Positions 39,899 through 47,994 of a stretch of 64,000 nt of DNA are shown piece after piece. How positions within the stretch are numbered: the first letter of the stretch is position 1; each line of letters begins with the position of its first letter. The position numbers and the translations under genes were made by a program. The stretch is from Cupriavidus cauae. Lineage in GTDB: Bacteria > Pseudomonadota > Gammaproteobacteria > Burkholderiales > Burkholderiaceae. Location: assembly GCF_008632125.1 (NCBI RefSeq), contig NZ_VWRN01000030.1, positions 124,001 to 188,000 of the forward strand. The letters run 5' to 3'. A model generated the notes under the pieces. The model did not search any database. It was not told where the DNA came from and was given only the letters and a program-made list of their open reading frames with translations.

Positions 39899-41161
39899 AT
39901 GCATTCCCCCTCTCCTTCCCTGGGCCAGTCCATTCTCGATGCCGCCGACGCGCTCGCGCGCTTCTCCGATATGGAAGGCGGCCTGACCTGCGCCTATCTG
40001 ACGCCGGCTCACCGCGCCGCGGCGGCCATGCTCGCCGAGCGCATGCGCGCGGCCGGCATGCAGGTGCGCGTCGATGCGATCGGCAACGTGATCGGCCGCT
40101 ACGAGGCCGATCCGTCGGCCGGTCCCGACGCGAAGGTGCTGATGACCGGCTCGCATTTCGACACGGTGCGCAACGGCGGCCGCTATGACGGGCGCCTGGG
40201 CATCCTGTTGCCGATCGCGGTGGTCGGCGCGCTGAACGAGGCCGGCATCCGGCTGCCCTATCACTTCGACGTGGTGGGCTTCGCCGAGGAGGAAGGGCTG
40301 CGTTTCAAGACCAGCTTCCTGGCGAGCAGCGTGCTCGCCGGCCGCTTCGATCCGGCGCTGCTGGCGCGCGCCGACGCCGACGGCATCACGCTGGCGCAGG
40401 CGCTGGCCGAATCCGACCTGCCGGGCCGCGGCGATCCCGATGCGCTGCGCGCGGCGGCGGTCGATCCGGCGACGCTGCTCGGCTTCGTCGAAGTACATAT
40501 CGAACAGGGACCGGTACTGCTGCACCATGACCTGCCGCTGGGCATCGTCACGCAGATCGCCGGCAGCAGCCGCTTCCAGGTGCGCGTCGAAGGGCTGGCC
40601 AGCCATGCCGGCACCACGCCGATGACGATGCGCAAGGATGCCGCCGCCGCGGCCGCCGAAATGGTACTGCTGGTCGAGTCGCGCTGCGGCCAGGCGCCGA
40701 CGCTGGTCGGCACGGTCGGCCAGCTGCAGGTGCCGAACGGCTCCAGCAACGTGATTCCGGCCGCGTGCCACTTCTCGATGGATATCCGCGCCGGCGAGGA
40801 CGCGGTGCGCGAGGCCGCGATCGCCGATATCGTAGCCGGCATCGAGGCGATCGCCGCGCGGCGCGGCGTGCGTGCGGAGGTGGAACGGGTGCCGCCGGTC
40901 AACAACGCGCCGTGCGCGCCGTGGCTGCGCGCGCAGTTCGCGGCGGTGCTGAACAAGCGCGGGCTGCAGGCCTTCGAGCTGCCGTCGGGCGCCGGGCACG
41001 ATGCGATGATGATGCAGCGGATCACCGATGTGGCGATGCTGTTCGTCCGCTGCGGCAACGGCGGCATCAGCCACAACCCGCTGGAGACGATCACCGCCGA
41101 GGATGCGCAGCTGGCGGCGGAGGTGTTTGTCGATTTCCTGCGGCATTTCAAGCCGCGGTGA
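39899..41161 (+). CDS. Allantoate/N-carbamoyl amidohydrolase-like M20 enzyme
   Basis: A 420-residue Zn-dependent hydrolase of the AllC/HyuC (M20, amidase/hydantoinase/carbamoylase) family. Metal-ligand segments are MTGSHFDTVRNGGRYDGRLG, the EE pair in VVGFAEEEGLRF, FVEVHIEQGPVL and the C-terminal SGAGHDAMMMQR with GISHNPLETI. It would release ammonia/CO2 from an N-carbamoyl amino acid or allantoate-like ureide. ATG 39899 (MHSPSPSLGQSI) fits homologues; ATG 39860 overlaps the hpnE stop and gives 13 more residues. Its position at the end of the hpn operon has no obvious metabolic reason. Confidence 0.85.
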   Translation: MHSPSPSLGQSILDAADALARFSDMEGGLTCAYLTPAHRAAAAMLAERMRAAGMQVRVDAIGNVIGRYEADPSAGPDAKVLMTGSHFDTVRNGGRYDGRLGILLPIAVVGALNEAGIRLPYHFDVVGFAEEEGLRFKTSFLASSVLAGRFDPALLARADADGITLAQALAESDLPGRGDPDALRAAAVDPATLLGFVEVHIEQGPVLLHHDLPLGIVTQIAGSSRFQVRVEGLASHAGTTPMTMRKDAAAAAAEMVLLVESRCGQAPTLVGTVGQLQVPNGSSNVIPAACHFSMDIRAGEDAVREAAIADIVAGIEAIAARRGVRAEVERVPPVNNAPCAPWLRAQFAAVLNKRGLQAFELPSGAGHDAMMMQRITDVAMLFVRCGNGGISHNPLETITAEDAQLAAEVFVDFLRHFKPR

Positions 41162-41258
41162 ACGGCGCCGCGCGGATGGAGCCATCGCTCGCTTTGCGCT
41201 TGCGCGGGAGGGAAAAGACCGCGGGCATGGGCGAAGGCAGGGCGGATGCCATTGCCGC

Positions 41259-41639
41259 TCAGTTGCCCTGGTACATCTCCCTGCTGATGTCGTAGAGGCT
41301 CTGCCGCAGCTTGCGCCGTTCGTCGGCCGACAGCTTGCCGCCGCGGCCCGGCCGCTCGCCGGCCTCGCGCTCGGCGCGCTGGCGGTTGGCGCGGCCCCGG
41401 GTCTCGCGCGGCGGGGGGCGCTCGCGGTCCTTGCGCGCATGCCCCGGATAGCCCTCCGCGCCCCGGCCCGGATGGCGCCCGTGACCCTGCAGCAGCGCGC
41501 CGAGTCCCGGCGACTGCGCGGACGCGCTGGCGGCATGCAGCAGCATCGACGGCAGCAGCAGCGCAAGCAGGGCTCCGGCGACACGGCGTCGGGCGCCGGA
41601 GGCGCGGCGCGGTTCGGACCGGGTGGATTTCGCTTTCAT
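41259..41639 (-). CDS. Small secreted basic protein, unknown function
   Basis: A 126-residue exported protein, not recognised beyond a general type. A long n-region (MKAKSTRSEPRRASGARRR) precedes a hydrophobic helix ending in ASASAQ. The mature part is Arg/Gly-rich (PPPRETRGRANRQRAERE) and ends KLSADERRKLRQSLYDISRE, a short amphipathic helix found at the end of several small Burkholderiaceae secreted proteins. It is divergent from ompR. Confidence 0.6.
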   Translation of the reverse strand: MKAKSTRSEPRRASGARRRVAGALLALLLPSMLLHAASASAQSPGLGALLQGHGRHPGRGAEGYPGHARKDRERPPPRETRGRANRQRAEREAGERPGRGGKLSADERRKLRQSLYDISREMYQGN

Positions 41640-41811
41640 TGATAATGGCGGTCTGGGGCTTGCCCGGTTCGGGCTTCCGCTGGACGACGCCAGAGGCTCC
41701 CGGATCGAGGCTGACCGATTTGCCCTTTGCGGGCAGCGCGCAGTGTAAACGCTGCCCGCTGTGCACTTGGCGAGCCGCAAGGTAAAGTATGTAACCTTTT
41801 GTTAAGCCATT

Positions 41812-41838
41812 TTGACCCCTAGCGAGACTCGCTAAGAT
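41812..41838 (+). promoter_or_regulatory. Candidate ompR promoter with spacer palindrome
   Basis: TTGACC (41812-41817) and TAAGAT (41833-41838) are 15 bp apart. The spacer carries AGCGA-GAC-TCGCT (41821-41833), a perfect palindrome. The -10 ends 7 bp before the ompR ATG and no Shine-Dalgarno is visible. Upstream TGTAACCTTTTGTTAA (41790-41805) faintly resembles an OmpR box. Confidence 0.45.
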
Positions 41839-41845
41839 TAGCGCC

Positions 41846-42568
41846 ATGGAAAATACCAGCCACAAGATTCTCGTCGTGGACGACGACCCCCGTCTCCGCG
41901 ATCTGCTGCGCCGCTATCTCGGCGAGCAAGGCTTTACCGTGCTGGTCGCGGAAAACGCCACCGCCATGAACAAGCTCTGGCTGCGCGAGCGTTTCGACCT
42001 GCTCGTGCTCGACCTGATGATGCCGGGCGAAGATGGTCTGTCGATCTGCCGCCGTCTGCGCGGCGCCAACGACCAGACCCCGATCATCATGCTGACGGCC
42101 AAGGGCGAGGACGTGGACCGCATCGTCGGCCTCGAGATGGGCGCCGACGACTATCTGCCCAAGCCGTTCAACCCGCGCGAACTGATCGCGCGCATCCACG
42201 CGGTGCTGCGCCGCAAGGGCCCGGCCGAAGTGCCCGGCGCCCCGTCGGAAACGCCGGAGACCTTCGCCTTCGGCGATTTCGTGCTGAACCTGGCCACGCG
42301 CACGCTGACCAAGAACGACGAGGAAATCACGCTGACCACCGGCGAGTTCTCGGTGCTCAAGGTGTTCGCCCGCCATCCGCGCCAGCCGCTGTCGCGCGAG
42401 AAGCTGATGGAAATGGCGCGCGGCCGCGAATACGAAGTGTTCGACCGCAGCCTGGACGTACAGATCTCGCGCCTGCGCAAGCTGATCGAACCCGATCCGG
42501 GCAATCCGCGTTTCATCCAGACCGTCTGGGGGCTGGGCTACGTCTTCATTCCCGATGGCGTGAAGTAA
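41846..42568 (+). CDS. ompR: Two-component response regulator OmpR
   Basis: A 240-residue receiver plus winged-helix regulator. The acidic pocket is VVDDDPRLRD (D12, D13, D14), the phosphorylation site is D56 in LLVLDLMMPGEDG, and the conserved lysine is in DDYLPKPFNPRE. The OmpR/PhoB DNA-binding domain (about residues 135-235) has LTTGEFSVLKVFARHP and SRLRKLIEPDPGNPRFIQTVWG. It would control outer-membrane porins in response to EnvZ. envZ follows by 15 bp. Confidence 0.95.
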   Translation: MENTSHKILVVDDDPRLRDLLRRYLGEQGFTVLVAENATAMNKLWLRERFDLLVLDLMMPGEDGLSICRRLRGANDQTPIIMLTAKGEDVDRIVGLEMGADDYLPKPFNPRELIARIHAVLRRKGPAEVPGAPSETPETFAFGDFVLNLATRTLTKNDEEITLTTGEFSVLKVFARHPRQPLSREKLMEMARGREYEVFDRSLDVQISRLRKLIEPDPGNPRFIQTVWGLGYVFIPDGVK

Positions 42569-42583
42569 GTCCCGGCCGTTATC

Positions 42584-43933
42584 GTGGCGACCGTGATCCG
42601 CCGCACGGCCACGCGTTTCTTCGGTTCGCTGTTCTGGCGGACCTTCATGCTGATCGCGCTGCTGCTGGCCATTTCGCTGGGCATCTGGTTTCAGAGCTAC
42701 CGGCTGTTCGAACGCGCCCCGCGCGCGCAGCAGATCGCGATGCAGGTGGTCAGCGTGGTCAAGCTCACGCGCGCGGCCCTGCTCTATTCCGACCCCGCGC
42801 GGCGTCGCTTCCTGCTGCTCGACCTGGTGCAGAACGAAGGCATCAAGGTCTATCCGCGCGAGCGCGACGACGACTTCACCACGCCCACCGCGAACCCCTT
42901 CCTGACCCAGCTGGTGCAGCAGGAAATCCGCAGCCGTCTGGGCGGCGATACCGTGATCGCGACCACGGTCAACGACATTCCGGGCGTCTGGGTCAGCTTC
43001 GAGATCGAGGGCGACGACTACTGGGTGGCGATCAGCCCGGAGCGCTTCGAACGCGTGCCCGGACTGCAATGGCTGTGGTGGACCGTGGCGGCGGTGCTGC
43101 TGTCCATCTTCGGCTCGGCCTTCATCACGGCGCGGGTCAACCGGCCGCTCAAGCGCCTGGCCGATGCCGCGCGCGCGATCGGTTCGGGCGGCGATCCCCC
43201 GCCGCTGCCCGAGCGCGGCGCCAGCGAGGTCGCGCAGGCCAACCACAGCTTCAACCAGATGGTGCGCGACCTGCGCCAGCTCGACGACGACCGCGTGGTG
43301 ATGCTGGCCGGCATCTCGCACGATCTGCGCACGCCGCTGACGCGGCTGCGGCTCGAGACCGAGATGTCCCCGGTCGACGACACCACGCGCGAGGCGATGA
43401 TCGCCGACATCGAGCAGATGGACGCGATCATCGGCCAGTTCCTGAACTACGCGCGCCCCGCGCAGGAGAGCAGCGAGCCGGTGGACCTGTCCTCGCTGGT
43501 GCGCGACGCGGTGAACGTCTATGCCGCGCACGACGACATCCGCATCCGCGTGCATGCGCCCGAGCCGGTGATGGCGATGGCCAACCGGATGGAGGTCCAG
43601 CGTATCCTCGACAACCTGGTCGAGAATGCGCGCCGCTATGCCAAGCATCCCGACAGCGGCATCGCCGAGGTCGAGATCACCACGCGCAACCATGACAAGG
43701 AGGCGATGCTGGTGGTGGCCGATCATGGCGACGGCGTGCCCGAGGCCCAGCTGCCGCTGCTGACGCGGCCGTTCTACCGGCTCGACGCGGCGCGCAGCGA
43801 GGCCAAGGGCGCGGGGCTGGGCATGTCGATCGTCAACCGGATCATGCAGCGCAACGGCGGCCGCCTGGTGCTGACCAATCGGCCGTCGCCGGGCAGCGGC
43901 CTGGTGGTCAGCGCGTGTTTCCGGCGCGCGTGA
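42584..43933 (+). CDS. envZ: Sensor histidine kinase EnvZ
   Basis: A 449-residue inner-membrane kinase. Helices lie at about residues 18-38 and 163-185 and flank a periplasmic domain of about 125 residues. HAMP follows, then the H-box GISHDLRTPLTRLRLETEM, the N-box ILDNLVENARRYAKH and the G-boxes ADHGDGVPE and GAGLGMSIV. The start is GTG 42584; no ATG is nearby. Its stop codon TGA is also the first part of an 11-bp repeat array. It pairs with OmpR. Confidence 0.95.
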   Translation: MATVIRRTATRFFGSLFWRTFMLIALLLAISLGIWFQSYRLFERAPRAQQIAMQVVSVVKLTRAALLYSDPARRRFLLLDLVQNEGIKVYPRERDDDFTTPTANPFLTQLVQQEIRSRLGGDTVIATTVNDIPGVWVSFEIEGDDYWVAISPERFERVPGLQWLWWTVAAVLLSIFGSAFITARVNRPLKRLADAARAIGSGGDPPPLPERGASEVAQANHSFNQMVRDLRQLDDDRVVMLAGISHDLRTPLTRLRLETEMSPVDDTTREAMIADIEQMDAIIGQFLNYARPAQESSEPVDLSSLVRDAVNVYAAHDDIRIRVHAPEPVMAMANRMEVQRILDNLVENARRYAKHPDSGIAEVEITTRNHDKEAMLVVADHGDGVPEAQLPLLTRPFYRLDAARSEAKGAGLGMSIVNRIMQRNGGRLVLTNRPSPGSGLVVSACFRRA

Positions 43934-43975
43934 TGCAGGCCCGATGCAGGCCCGATGCGAGCCTGATGAACGCCT
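43932..43975 (+). repeat. 11-bp tandem repeat starting in the envZ stop
   Basis: Four 11-bp units (GATGCAGGCCC twice, GATGCGAGCCT, GATGAACGCCT) run from inside the envZ TGA. The first two copies are identical. The remaining gap to ahpC (43976-44274) has an AT-richer stretch around 44120-44175 but no promoter I can defend. Confidence 0.85.
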
Positions 43976-44274
43976 GACTCGCTTCTGACTCACGGCAGAT
44001 GAGCGCCCGAAACGCGCGCGTCGCCGTTCCGTCATCGCGATCGTGTATCGTTGCCGGACGGCGCAAGCCGGCGTGCCATGCCGCTTTCGCGCCGTCCCTC
44101 GCAGCTCGGCCGGCTATCGGGCTCTTTGAGATTTTCAATTAGCCGTGCCGGACAGGATGCTGCATACTTCCCATTCGTTGCGTGGCACGCGCAGCGGCCC
44201 GAGAAAATCGTCTTCGACGATGGCCGCTTGCGATGCCCCGCTGGCGTCTGTTCAACCGTATCCAGGAGAAGTCC

Positions 44275-44823
44275 ATGAAGACCGTTGGTGACAAGCTCGA
44301 ACCGTTCCACGTCGTCGGTGTCAAGCCGGGTTTCAACGCCCACGAAGAAAACGGCCAGTCGGCCTTTGAAGACATCACCGAGAAGTCGTTCGAAGGCAAG
44401 TGGAAAATCATCTACTTCTACCCGAAGGACTTCACCTTCGTGTGCCCGACCGAAATCGTGGCCTTCGCCAAGCTGAACCAGGACTTCGCCGACCGCGACG
44501 CTGTCGTGCTGGGCGGCTCGACCGACAACGAGTTCGTCAAGCTGGCATGGCGCCGTGAACACAAGGACCTGAACAAGCTGAACTCGTGGCAGTTCGCCGA
44601 TACCACCGGCTCGCTGATCGACCAGCTGGGCGTGCGCGAGAAGGATGCCGGCGTTGCGCTGCGCGCCACCTTCATCGTCGACCCGGACAACACCATCCAG
44701 CACGTGTCGGTGAACAACCTGAACGTCGGCCGTAACCCGGACGAAATCCTGCGCATTCTGGACGGCCTGCAGACCGACGAGCTGTGCCCGTGCAACCGCG
44801 CTGTCGGCGGCGCCACGCTGTAA
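44275..44823 (+). CDS. ahpC: Alkyl hydroperoxide peroxiredoxin AhpC
   Basis: A 182-residue two-cysteine peroxiredoxin. The peroxidatic cysteine is C57 in FTFVCPTEIVAFA; C171 and C173 in ELCPCNR are the resolving region. This CPCN-type AhpC is the form reduced by AhpD, encoded next. It scavenges peroxides in the cytosol. AGGAG at 44264-44268 sets the ATG at 44275. Codon choice is strongly biased to C/G-ending preferred codons, as expected of a very highly expressed gene. OxyR control is likely by family but I could not define a site. Confidence 0.96.
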   Translation: MKTVGDKLEPFHVVGVKPGFNAHEENGQSAFEDITEKSFEGKWKIIYFYPKDFTFVCPTEIVAFAKLNQDFADRDAVVLGGSTDNEFVKLAWRREHKDLNKLNSWQFADTTGSLIDQLGVREKDAGVALRATFIVDPDNTIQHVSVNNLNVGRNPDEILRILDGLQTDELCPCNRAVGGATL

Positions 44824-44839
44824 TTCGCGCCTTGTCGAT

Positions 44840-44908
44840 GTTGCCGGCGGCATCGCCGCCGGCAACGCGCCCCAGTGCGCACCGAAACCCGCCCACGCGG
44901 GTTTTTTT
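44840..44908 (+). terminator. Double hairpin and T-run between ahpC and ahpD
   Basis: A perfect 12-bp stem (44840-44851 / 44855-44866, loop ATC) is followed by a classic terminator: AAACCCGC-CCAC-GCGGGTTT with seven T residues (44885-44908). It lies between ahpC and ahpD, which has its own AGGAG just after it. Confidence 0.85.
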
Positions 44909-44932
44909 CGCCCAAAGCGATAGGAGAATTTG

Positions 44933-45454
44933 ATGGAATTCCTCAACACGATCAAGAATCTCATTCCCGACTATGCGAAGGACATCCGCCTGAACCTGGA
45001 CGGCACCATCGCACGCTCCTCGCTGGAGGGCAACGATGCGGTGGGCGTCGCGCTGGCCGCCGCCTTCGCCGCCAAGAGCAAGATCATCGTCGACGCGATC
45101 CGCAACGCCGGCGTGCTGTCGCCCGAAGAGCTGAACGGCGCGCTGACCGCGGCCGCGCTGATGGGCATGAACAATGTCTGGTATCCGTATGTCGAGATGG
45201 CCGCCGATCCCGATCTGGCAAGCCAGCCCGCCGGCCTGCGCATGAATGCGTATGCGACCCACGGCGGCGTCGACAAGCGCCGTTTCGAGATGTACGCGCT
45301 GGCCGCGTCGATCGTCGGCAAGTGCCACTTCTGCATCCGCTCGCACTACGAGCTGCTGAAGAGCGAACAGGGCATGACCTCGCAGCAGCTGCGCGATGTC
45401 GGCCGTATCGCCGCCGTGATCACGGCCGCGGCCAACGTGATCGCCGCCGAGTAA
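44933..45454 (+). CDS. ahpD: Alkylhydroperoxidase AhpD
   Basis: A 173-residue AhpD-type disulphide reductase that recycles AhpC. The active site is VGKCHFCIRSHYE with C131, C134 and H138; an upstream glutamate and the helix NNVWYPYVEMAADPDL are typical. AGGAG at 44922-44926 sets ATG 44933. Terminators before it should make ahpD less expressed than ahpC. The stop codon is inside a 19-bp tandem duplication. Confidence 0.95.
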   Translation: MEFLNTIKNLIPDYAKDIRLNLDGTIARSSLEGNDAVGVALAAAFAAKSKIIVDAIRNAGVLSPEELNGALTAAALMGMNNVWYPYVEMAADPDLASQPAGLRMNAYATHGGVDKRRFEMYALAASIVGKCHFCIRSHYELLKSEQGMTSQQLRDVGRIAAVITAAANVIAAE

Positions 45455-45489
45455 GGCGGCACACGCCGAGTAAGGCGGCACACGCCGAG
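45446..45489 (+). repeat. 19-bp tandem duplication across the ahpD stop
   Basis: GCCGAGTAAGGCGGCACAC occurs at 45446-45464 and again, identical, at 45465-45483, with a third start GCCGAG. The unit contains the last ahpD codons and stop TAA, so the gene end is copied downstream. Confidence 0.92.
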
Positions 45490-45722
45490 GGCTTCTGCAG
45501 GCCTCGCCAGGCCACGGCAGTCCTTGCGAGGGTTTTCTACGGGCCCTTGTTGCCGATGTTTGTCATGTTCGTCGATGGCCGCCCCGCGCGGCCATCGGCA
45601 TTTCAGGCCCCGCGAACCCGACTCCGCGTCCGCCGCGCGCCCCGCCCGCGTCCGCATTTCTCCGACTGCATTTGTGCACGGTCCGGCCTACAATCGAGGC
45701 AGATTCTGCTTCGCGGACCATC

Positions 45723-46298
45723 ATGAGCCAACTGCCCTCGCCCTCCTCGCCGCATTTCCACTATCGTCTCGCCACGGCTTCCGACTGGGGCCAGATCGCC
45801 GCGGTCACGCAGGAAGCGTATGCGCAGTACGAGCTCGAAATCATGGAGGACTGCCGCGCGTCGTTCCAGCAGGGCATGCGCTCGGTGCTGGCGACCAATA
45901 CTTCCGATATGGAATGGTGGGTTGCCGAGACCGATCACGGCATCAGCGGCGCGGTGCTGTTCTGCCATCCCGGCGCGACGCTGCAGGCCCTGGACGGCAG
46001 CACGGTGACGCTGGCCCTGCCCGAGGCGCGGTTGCTGTCGGTCAGCCCGCAGGCGCGCGGCCTGGGTCTCGGCCGCACGCTGATGCAGATCTGCATCGAG
46101 CGTGCGCGCGATATCGGCGCGCAGGCGCTGGTGGTGCGCACCATGCCGGAAATGGGCGCCGCCAACCGCCTGTGCCAGCAGATGGGCTTCGTCAAACGGA
46201 CCGAGGCTGGCGCGCGCTCCGGCCCGCTGGAACGGCTGGTCGACTACGTCTACGCAATCGAGCCGAAGGAAGCCGACGCGCCGCAGCCGGGCCTGTAA
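45723..46298 (+). CDS. GNAT family N-acetyltransferase
   Basis: A 191-residue acetyl-CoA-dependent acyltransferase. The coenzyme A loop is QARGLGLGRTLMQICIERAR (Q/RxxGxG/A pattern) near residue 120, and the fold continues with ALVVRTMPEMGAANRLCQQM and GF. The substrate is unknown. The start ATG 45723 has a TACAAT -10 box at 45689-45694. It is convergent with ispF, separated by ispF-derived repeats. Confidence 0.85.
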   Translation: MSQLPSPSSPHFHYRLATASDWGQIAAVTQEAYAQYELEIMEDCRASFQQGMRSVLATNTSDMEWWVAETDHGISGAVLFCHPGATLQALDGSTVTLALPEARLLSVSPQARGLGLGRTLMQICIERARDIGAQALVVRTMPEMGAANRLCQQMGFVKRTEAGARSGPLERLVDYVYAIEPKEADAPQPGL

Positions 46299-46308
46299 CG
46301 GCCGGCAG

Positions 46309-46450
46309 GCCCGCACGACGGCGCCGCGCAGCACGTCCAGTCCTGTGGCGCGACGACGGCGCCGCGCGGCCTGCTCGGTCCTGCCGGTGCGACGATGCCC
46401 CCCCCCGCAGCCTGCTCAGTCCTGCGGCGCGACGATCGCGCCGCGCCACA
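46309..46450. repeat. Degenerate 39-bp copies of the ispF 3' end
   Basis: Reading the minus strand, the ispF end (codons for IVAPQD, stop, then AGCAGGCTGC) recurs about 39 bp later as CATCGTCGCACCGGCAGGAC and again as CGTCGTCGCGCCACAGGACT, with a fourth partial copy. One copy contains a run of nine C residues (46398-46406). No ORF explains them. Confidence 0.8.
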
Positions 46451-46922
46451 GCAGCACCACCGCCTGCGCGACGATCCCTTCCTGGCGCCCTTCGAAGCCC
46501 AGCTTCTCGTTGGTCTTGGCCTTGACGTTGCAGCGGCCGGCCGCGATACCCAGATCCTCGGCCAGATTGGCCACCATCGCCCCGATATGCGGCGCCAGCT
46601 TCGGCGCCTGCGCGATCACCGTCGCATCGACATTGCCGACTTCGAAACCGGCCTCGCGCACGCGCCGCACGGCCTCGCGCAGCAGCGCGCGGCTGTCGGC
46701 GCCGGCAAAGGCCGGATCGGTATCGGGGAAATGCCGGCCGATGTCGCCCAGCCCCGCAGCCCCGAACAGGGCGTCGGTGATCGCGTGCAGCAGGGCATCG
46801 GCGTCGGAATGGCCGAGCAGGCCGCGATCGTGGGGGATCTCCACGCCGCCGAGCACCAGCTTGCGGCCCGGCACCAGCGCGTGCACGTCGTAGCCTTGTC
46901 CCACGCGGATATCGAAGGGCAT
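46416..46922 (-). CDS. ispF: MECDP synthase IspF
   Basis: A 168-residue enzyme of the MEP isoprenoid pathway that cyclises CDP-methylerythritol 2-phosphate. Zinc ligands are in [10 protein letters not shown] and [32 protein letters not shown] and [12 protein letters not shown] are also diagnostic. The start ATG 46922 overlaps the ispD TGA; the ATG three bases earlier (46925) is equally placed. ispD and ispF are translationally coupled. The product supports isoprenoids, including farnesyl diphosphate for hpnCDE. Confidence 0.96.
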   Translation of the reverse strand: MPFDIRVGQGYDVHALVPGRKLVLGGVEIPHDRGLLGHSDADALLHAITDALFGAAGLGDIGRHFPDTDPAFAGADSRALLREAVRRVREAGFEVGNVDATVIAQAPKLAPHIGAMVANLAEDLGIAAGRCNVKAKTNEKLGFEGRQEGIVAQAVVLLWRGAIVAPQD

Positions 46923-47764
46923 CATCGCGATCGGTCTCCAGAAGAACCAGCAGAAGGGGCGGCGGACGGGCCGCCGAGCAGGACTTCGGCAAGCGCGAAG
47001 TCCTCGGGATAGGTCACCTTGAAATTGCGCAGCGAGCCGTTGACGAGCCGCGGCTTCAGGCCCAGCCGCTCGATCGCGCTGGCCTCGTCGGTCACGACCG
47101 CGCCGCTGGCGAGCGCGTCTTCCAGCGCCTGGCGCAGGACGCCGACGCGGAACATCTGGGGCGTCTGCGCCTGCCACAGCCCTTCGCGCGGCACGGTGCC
47201 GCCGATGCGGGACGGCTGCGAGCGCTGCAAGGACTGCGAAGGCTGGGACGGCTGGGAAGATTGCGACGGCTCGCTCGGCTTCGGCTCGGCCTCGGCACGC
47301 TTGAGCGTATCGGGCACCGGCACCGCCAGGATGCCGCCGATCGCCGCGTCGGGGCCGTCGCCATCGTCCCCTTCCACCGCGCGGATCAGCGTCTCGATCA
47401 TCAGCGGCGTCAGCCCCGGCCGCGCGGCATCGTGCACCAGCACCCAGTCCTGGTCCTCGGCGCCCAGCTGGACCAGATGCCGCAGCCCGTTGAGCACCGA
47501 TTCATGGCGCGACTGGCCGCCGACGAAGGCGGTATCGAAGCGCAGGCCGGCAAAGGCCGCCGAGCCGAAGCGCGCCTCCAGCGGCAGATCGTCGGGCGCG
47601 AGCACCAGCGCGGTGGCGCTGATCGACTCGCACGCCGAGAACGCGGCCAGCGCGTACCAGATCATTGGGTGGCCGGCCAGCTCGCGATACTGCTTGGGCA
47701 GGCCGGCGCCCGCGCGGCTGCCGCTGCCGGCACAGGGAATCAGGGCAAAACGTCGTTCGGACAT
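46922..47764 (-). CDS. ispD: MEP cytidylyltransferase IspD with Ser-Gln-Pro insert
   Basis: A 280-residue enzyme that forms CDP-methylerythritol. The nucleotide-binding motif is [20 protein letters not shown] and the catalytic VLVHDAARP is intact; [13 protein letters not shown] and ITDEASA-like [12 protein letters not shown] follow. Family length is about 235; the excess is largely an insertion at residues 158-188 ([20 protein letters not shown]) between VPVPDTLKR and GTVPREG. ATG 47764 ([11 protein letters not shown]) is the family start. It is divergent from mfd. Confidence 0.95.
   Translation of the reverse strand: MSERRFALIPCAGSGSRAGAGLPKQYRELAGHPMIWYALAAFSACESISATALVLAPDDLPLEARFGSAAFAGLRFDTAFVGGQSRHESVLNGLRHLVQLGAEDQDWVLVHDAARPGLTPLMIETLIRAVEGDDGDGPDAAIGGILAVPVPDTLKRAEAEPKPSEPSQSSQPSQPSQSLQRSQPSRIGGTVPREGLWQAQTPQMFRVGVLRQALEDALASGAVVTDEASAIERLGLKPRLVNGSLRNFKVTYPEDFALAEVLLGGPSAAPSAGSSGDRSR
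47207..47284. repeat. Coding repeat in ispD
   Basis: GGCTGGGAC / GACTGCGAA-type 9-bp units on the plus strand encode the Ser-Gln-Pro tract of IspD on the minus strand. All changes keep frame. Confidence 0.75.
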
Positions 47765-47823
47765 GCGGCGGACTGACGGATCAAGGGAAGGCACGAAAGC
47801 GGCCGGTATGCACCAGGCGTGGA

Positions 47824-47868
47824 GCCGGCGTGCAGCCGGAATGCAGCCGGCGCGCAGCGAGCATTGCA
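47824..47868. repeat. 11-bp repeats in the ispD-mfd gap
   Basis: GCCGGCGTGCA, GCCGGAATGCA and GCCGGCGCGCA (47824-47856) form three tandem 11-bp units, then a 12-bp diverged unit. They lie between the divergent ispD start and the mfd promoter. Confidence 0.7.
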
Positions 47869-47920
47869 CCGGGAATGCGGCGCCGGTATGCGACGCCGGA
47901 TGGCCGGGCGCTGCGCATTC

Positions 47921-47972
47921 TATAATACGACCCTCTTCTCGACACCCCCGCCCGCGCTGCCGGCGGGGTGTC
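47921..47972 (+). promoter_or_regulatory. mfd -10 box and leader hairpin
   Basis: TATAAT (47921-47926) is a perfect -10. About 15 bp on, a strong stem-loop (GACACCCC..GCC / GGC..GGGGTGTC, 47941-47972, one bulge) occupies the mRNA leader, ending 22 nt before the mfd ATG. The -35 region is poor. Confidence 0.6.
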
Positions 47973-47994
47973 GTCGTTTGAACCGAACCGCTTT

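Noticed and set aside
44110..44175. OxyR binding site upstream of ahpC
   Set aside because: The region is AT-richer and contains CTAT and ATTAG fragments, but I could not align the four ATAG/CTAT half-sites at correct spacing.
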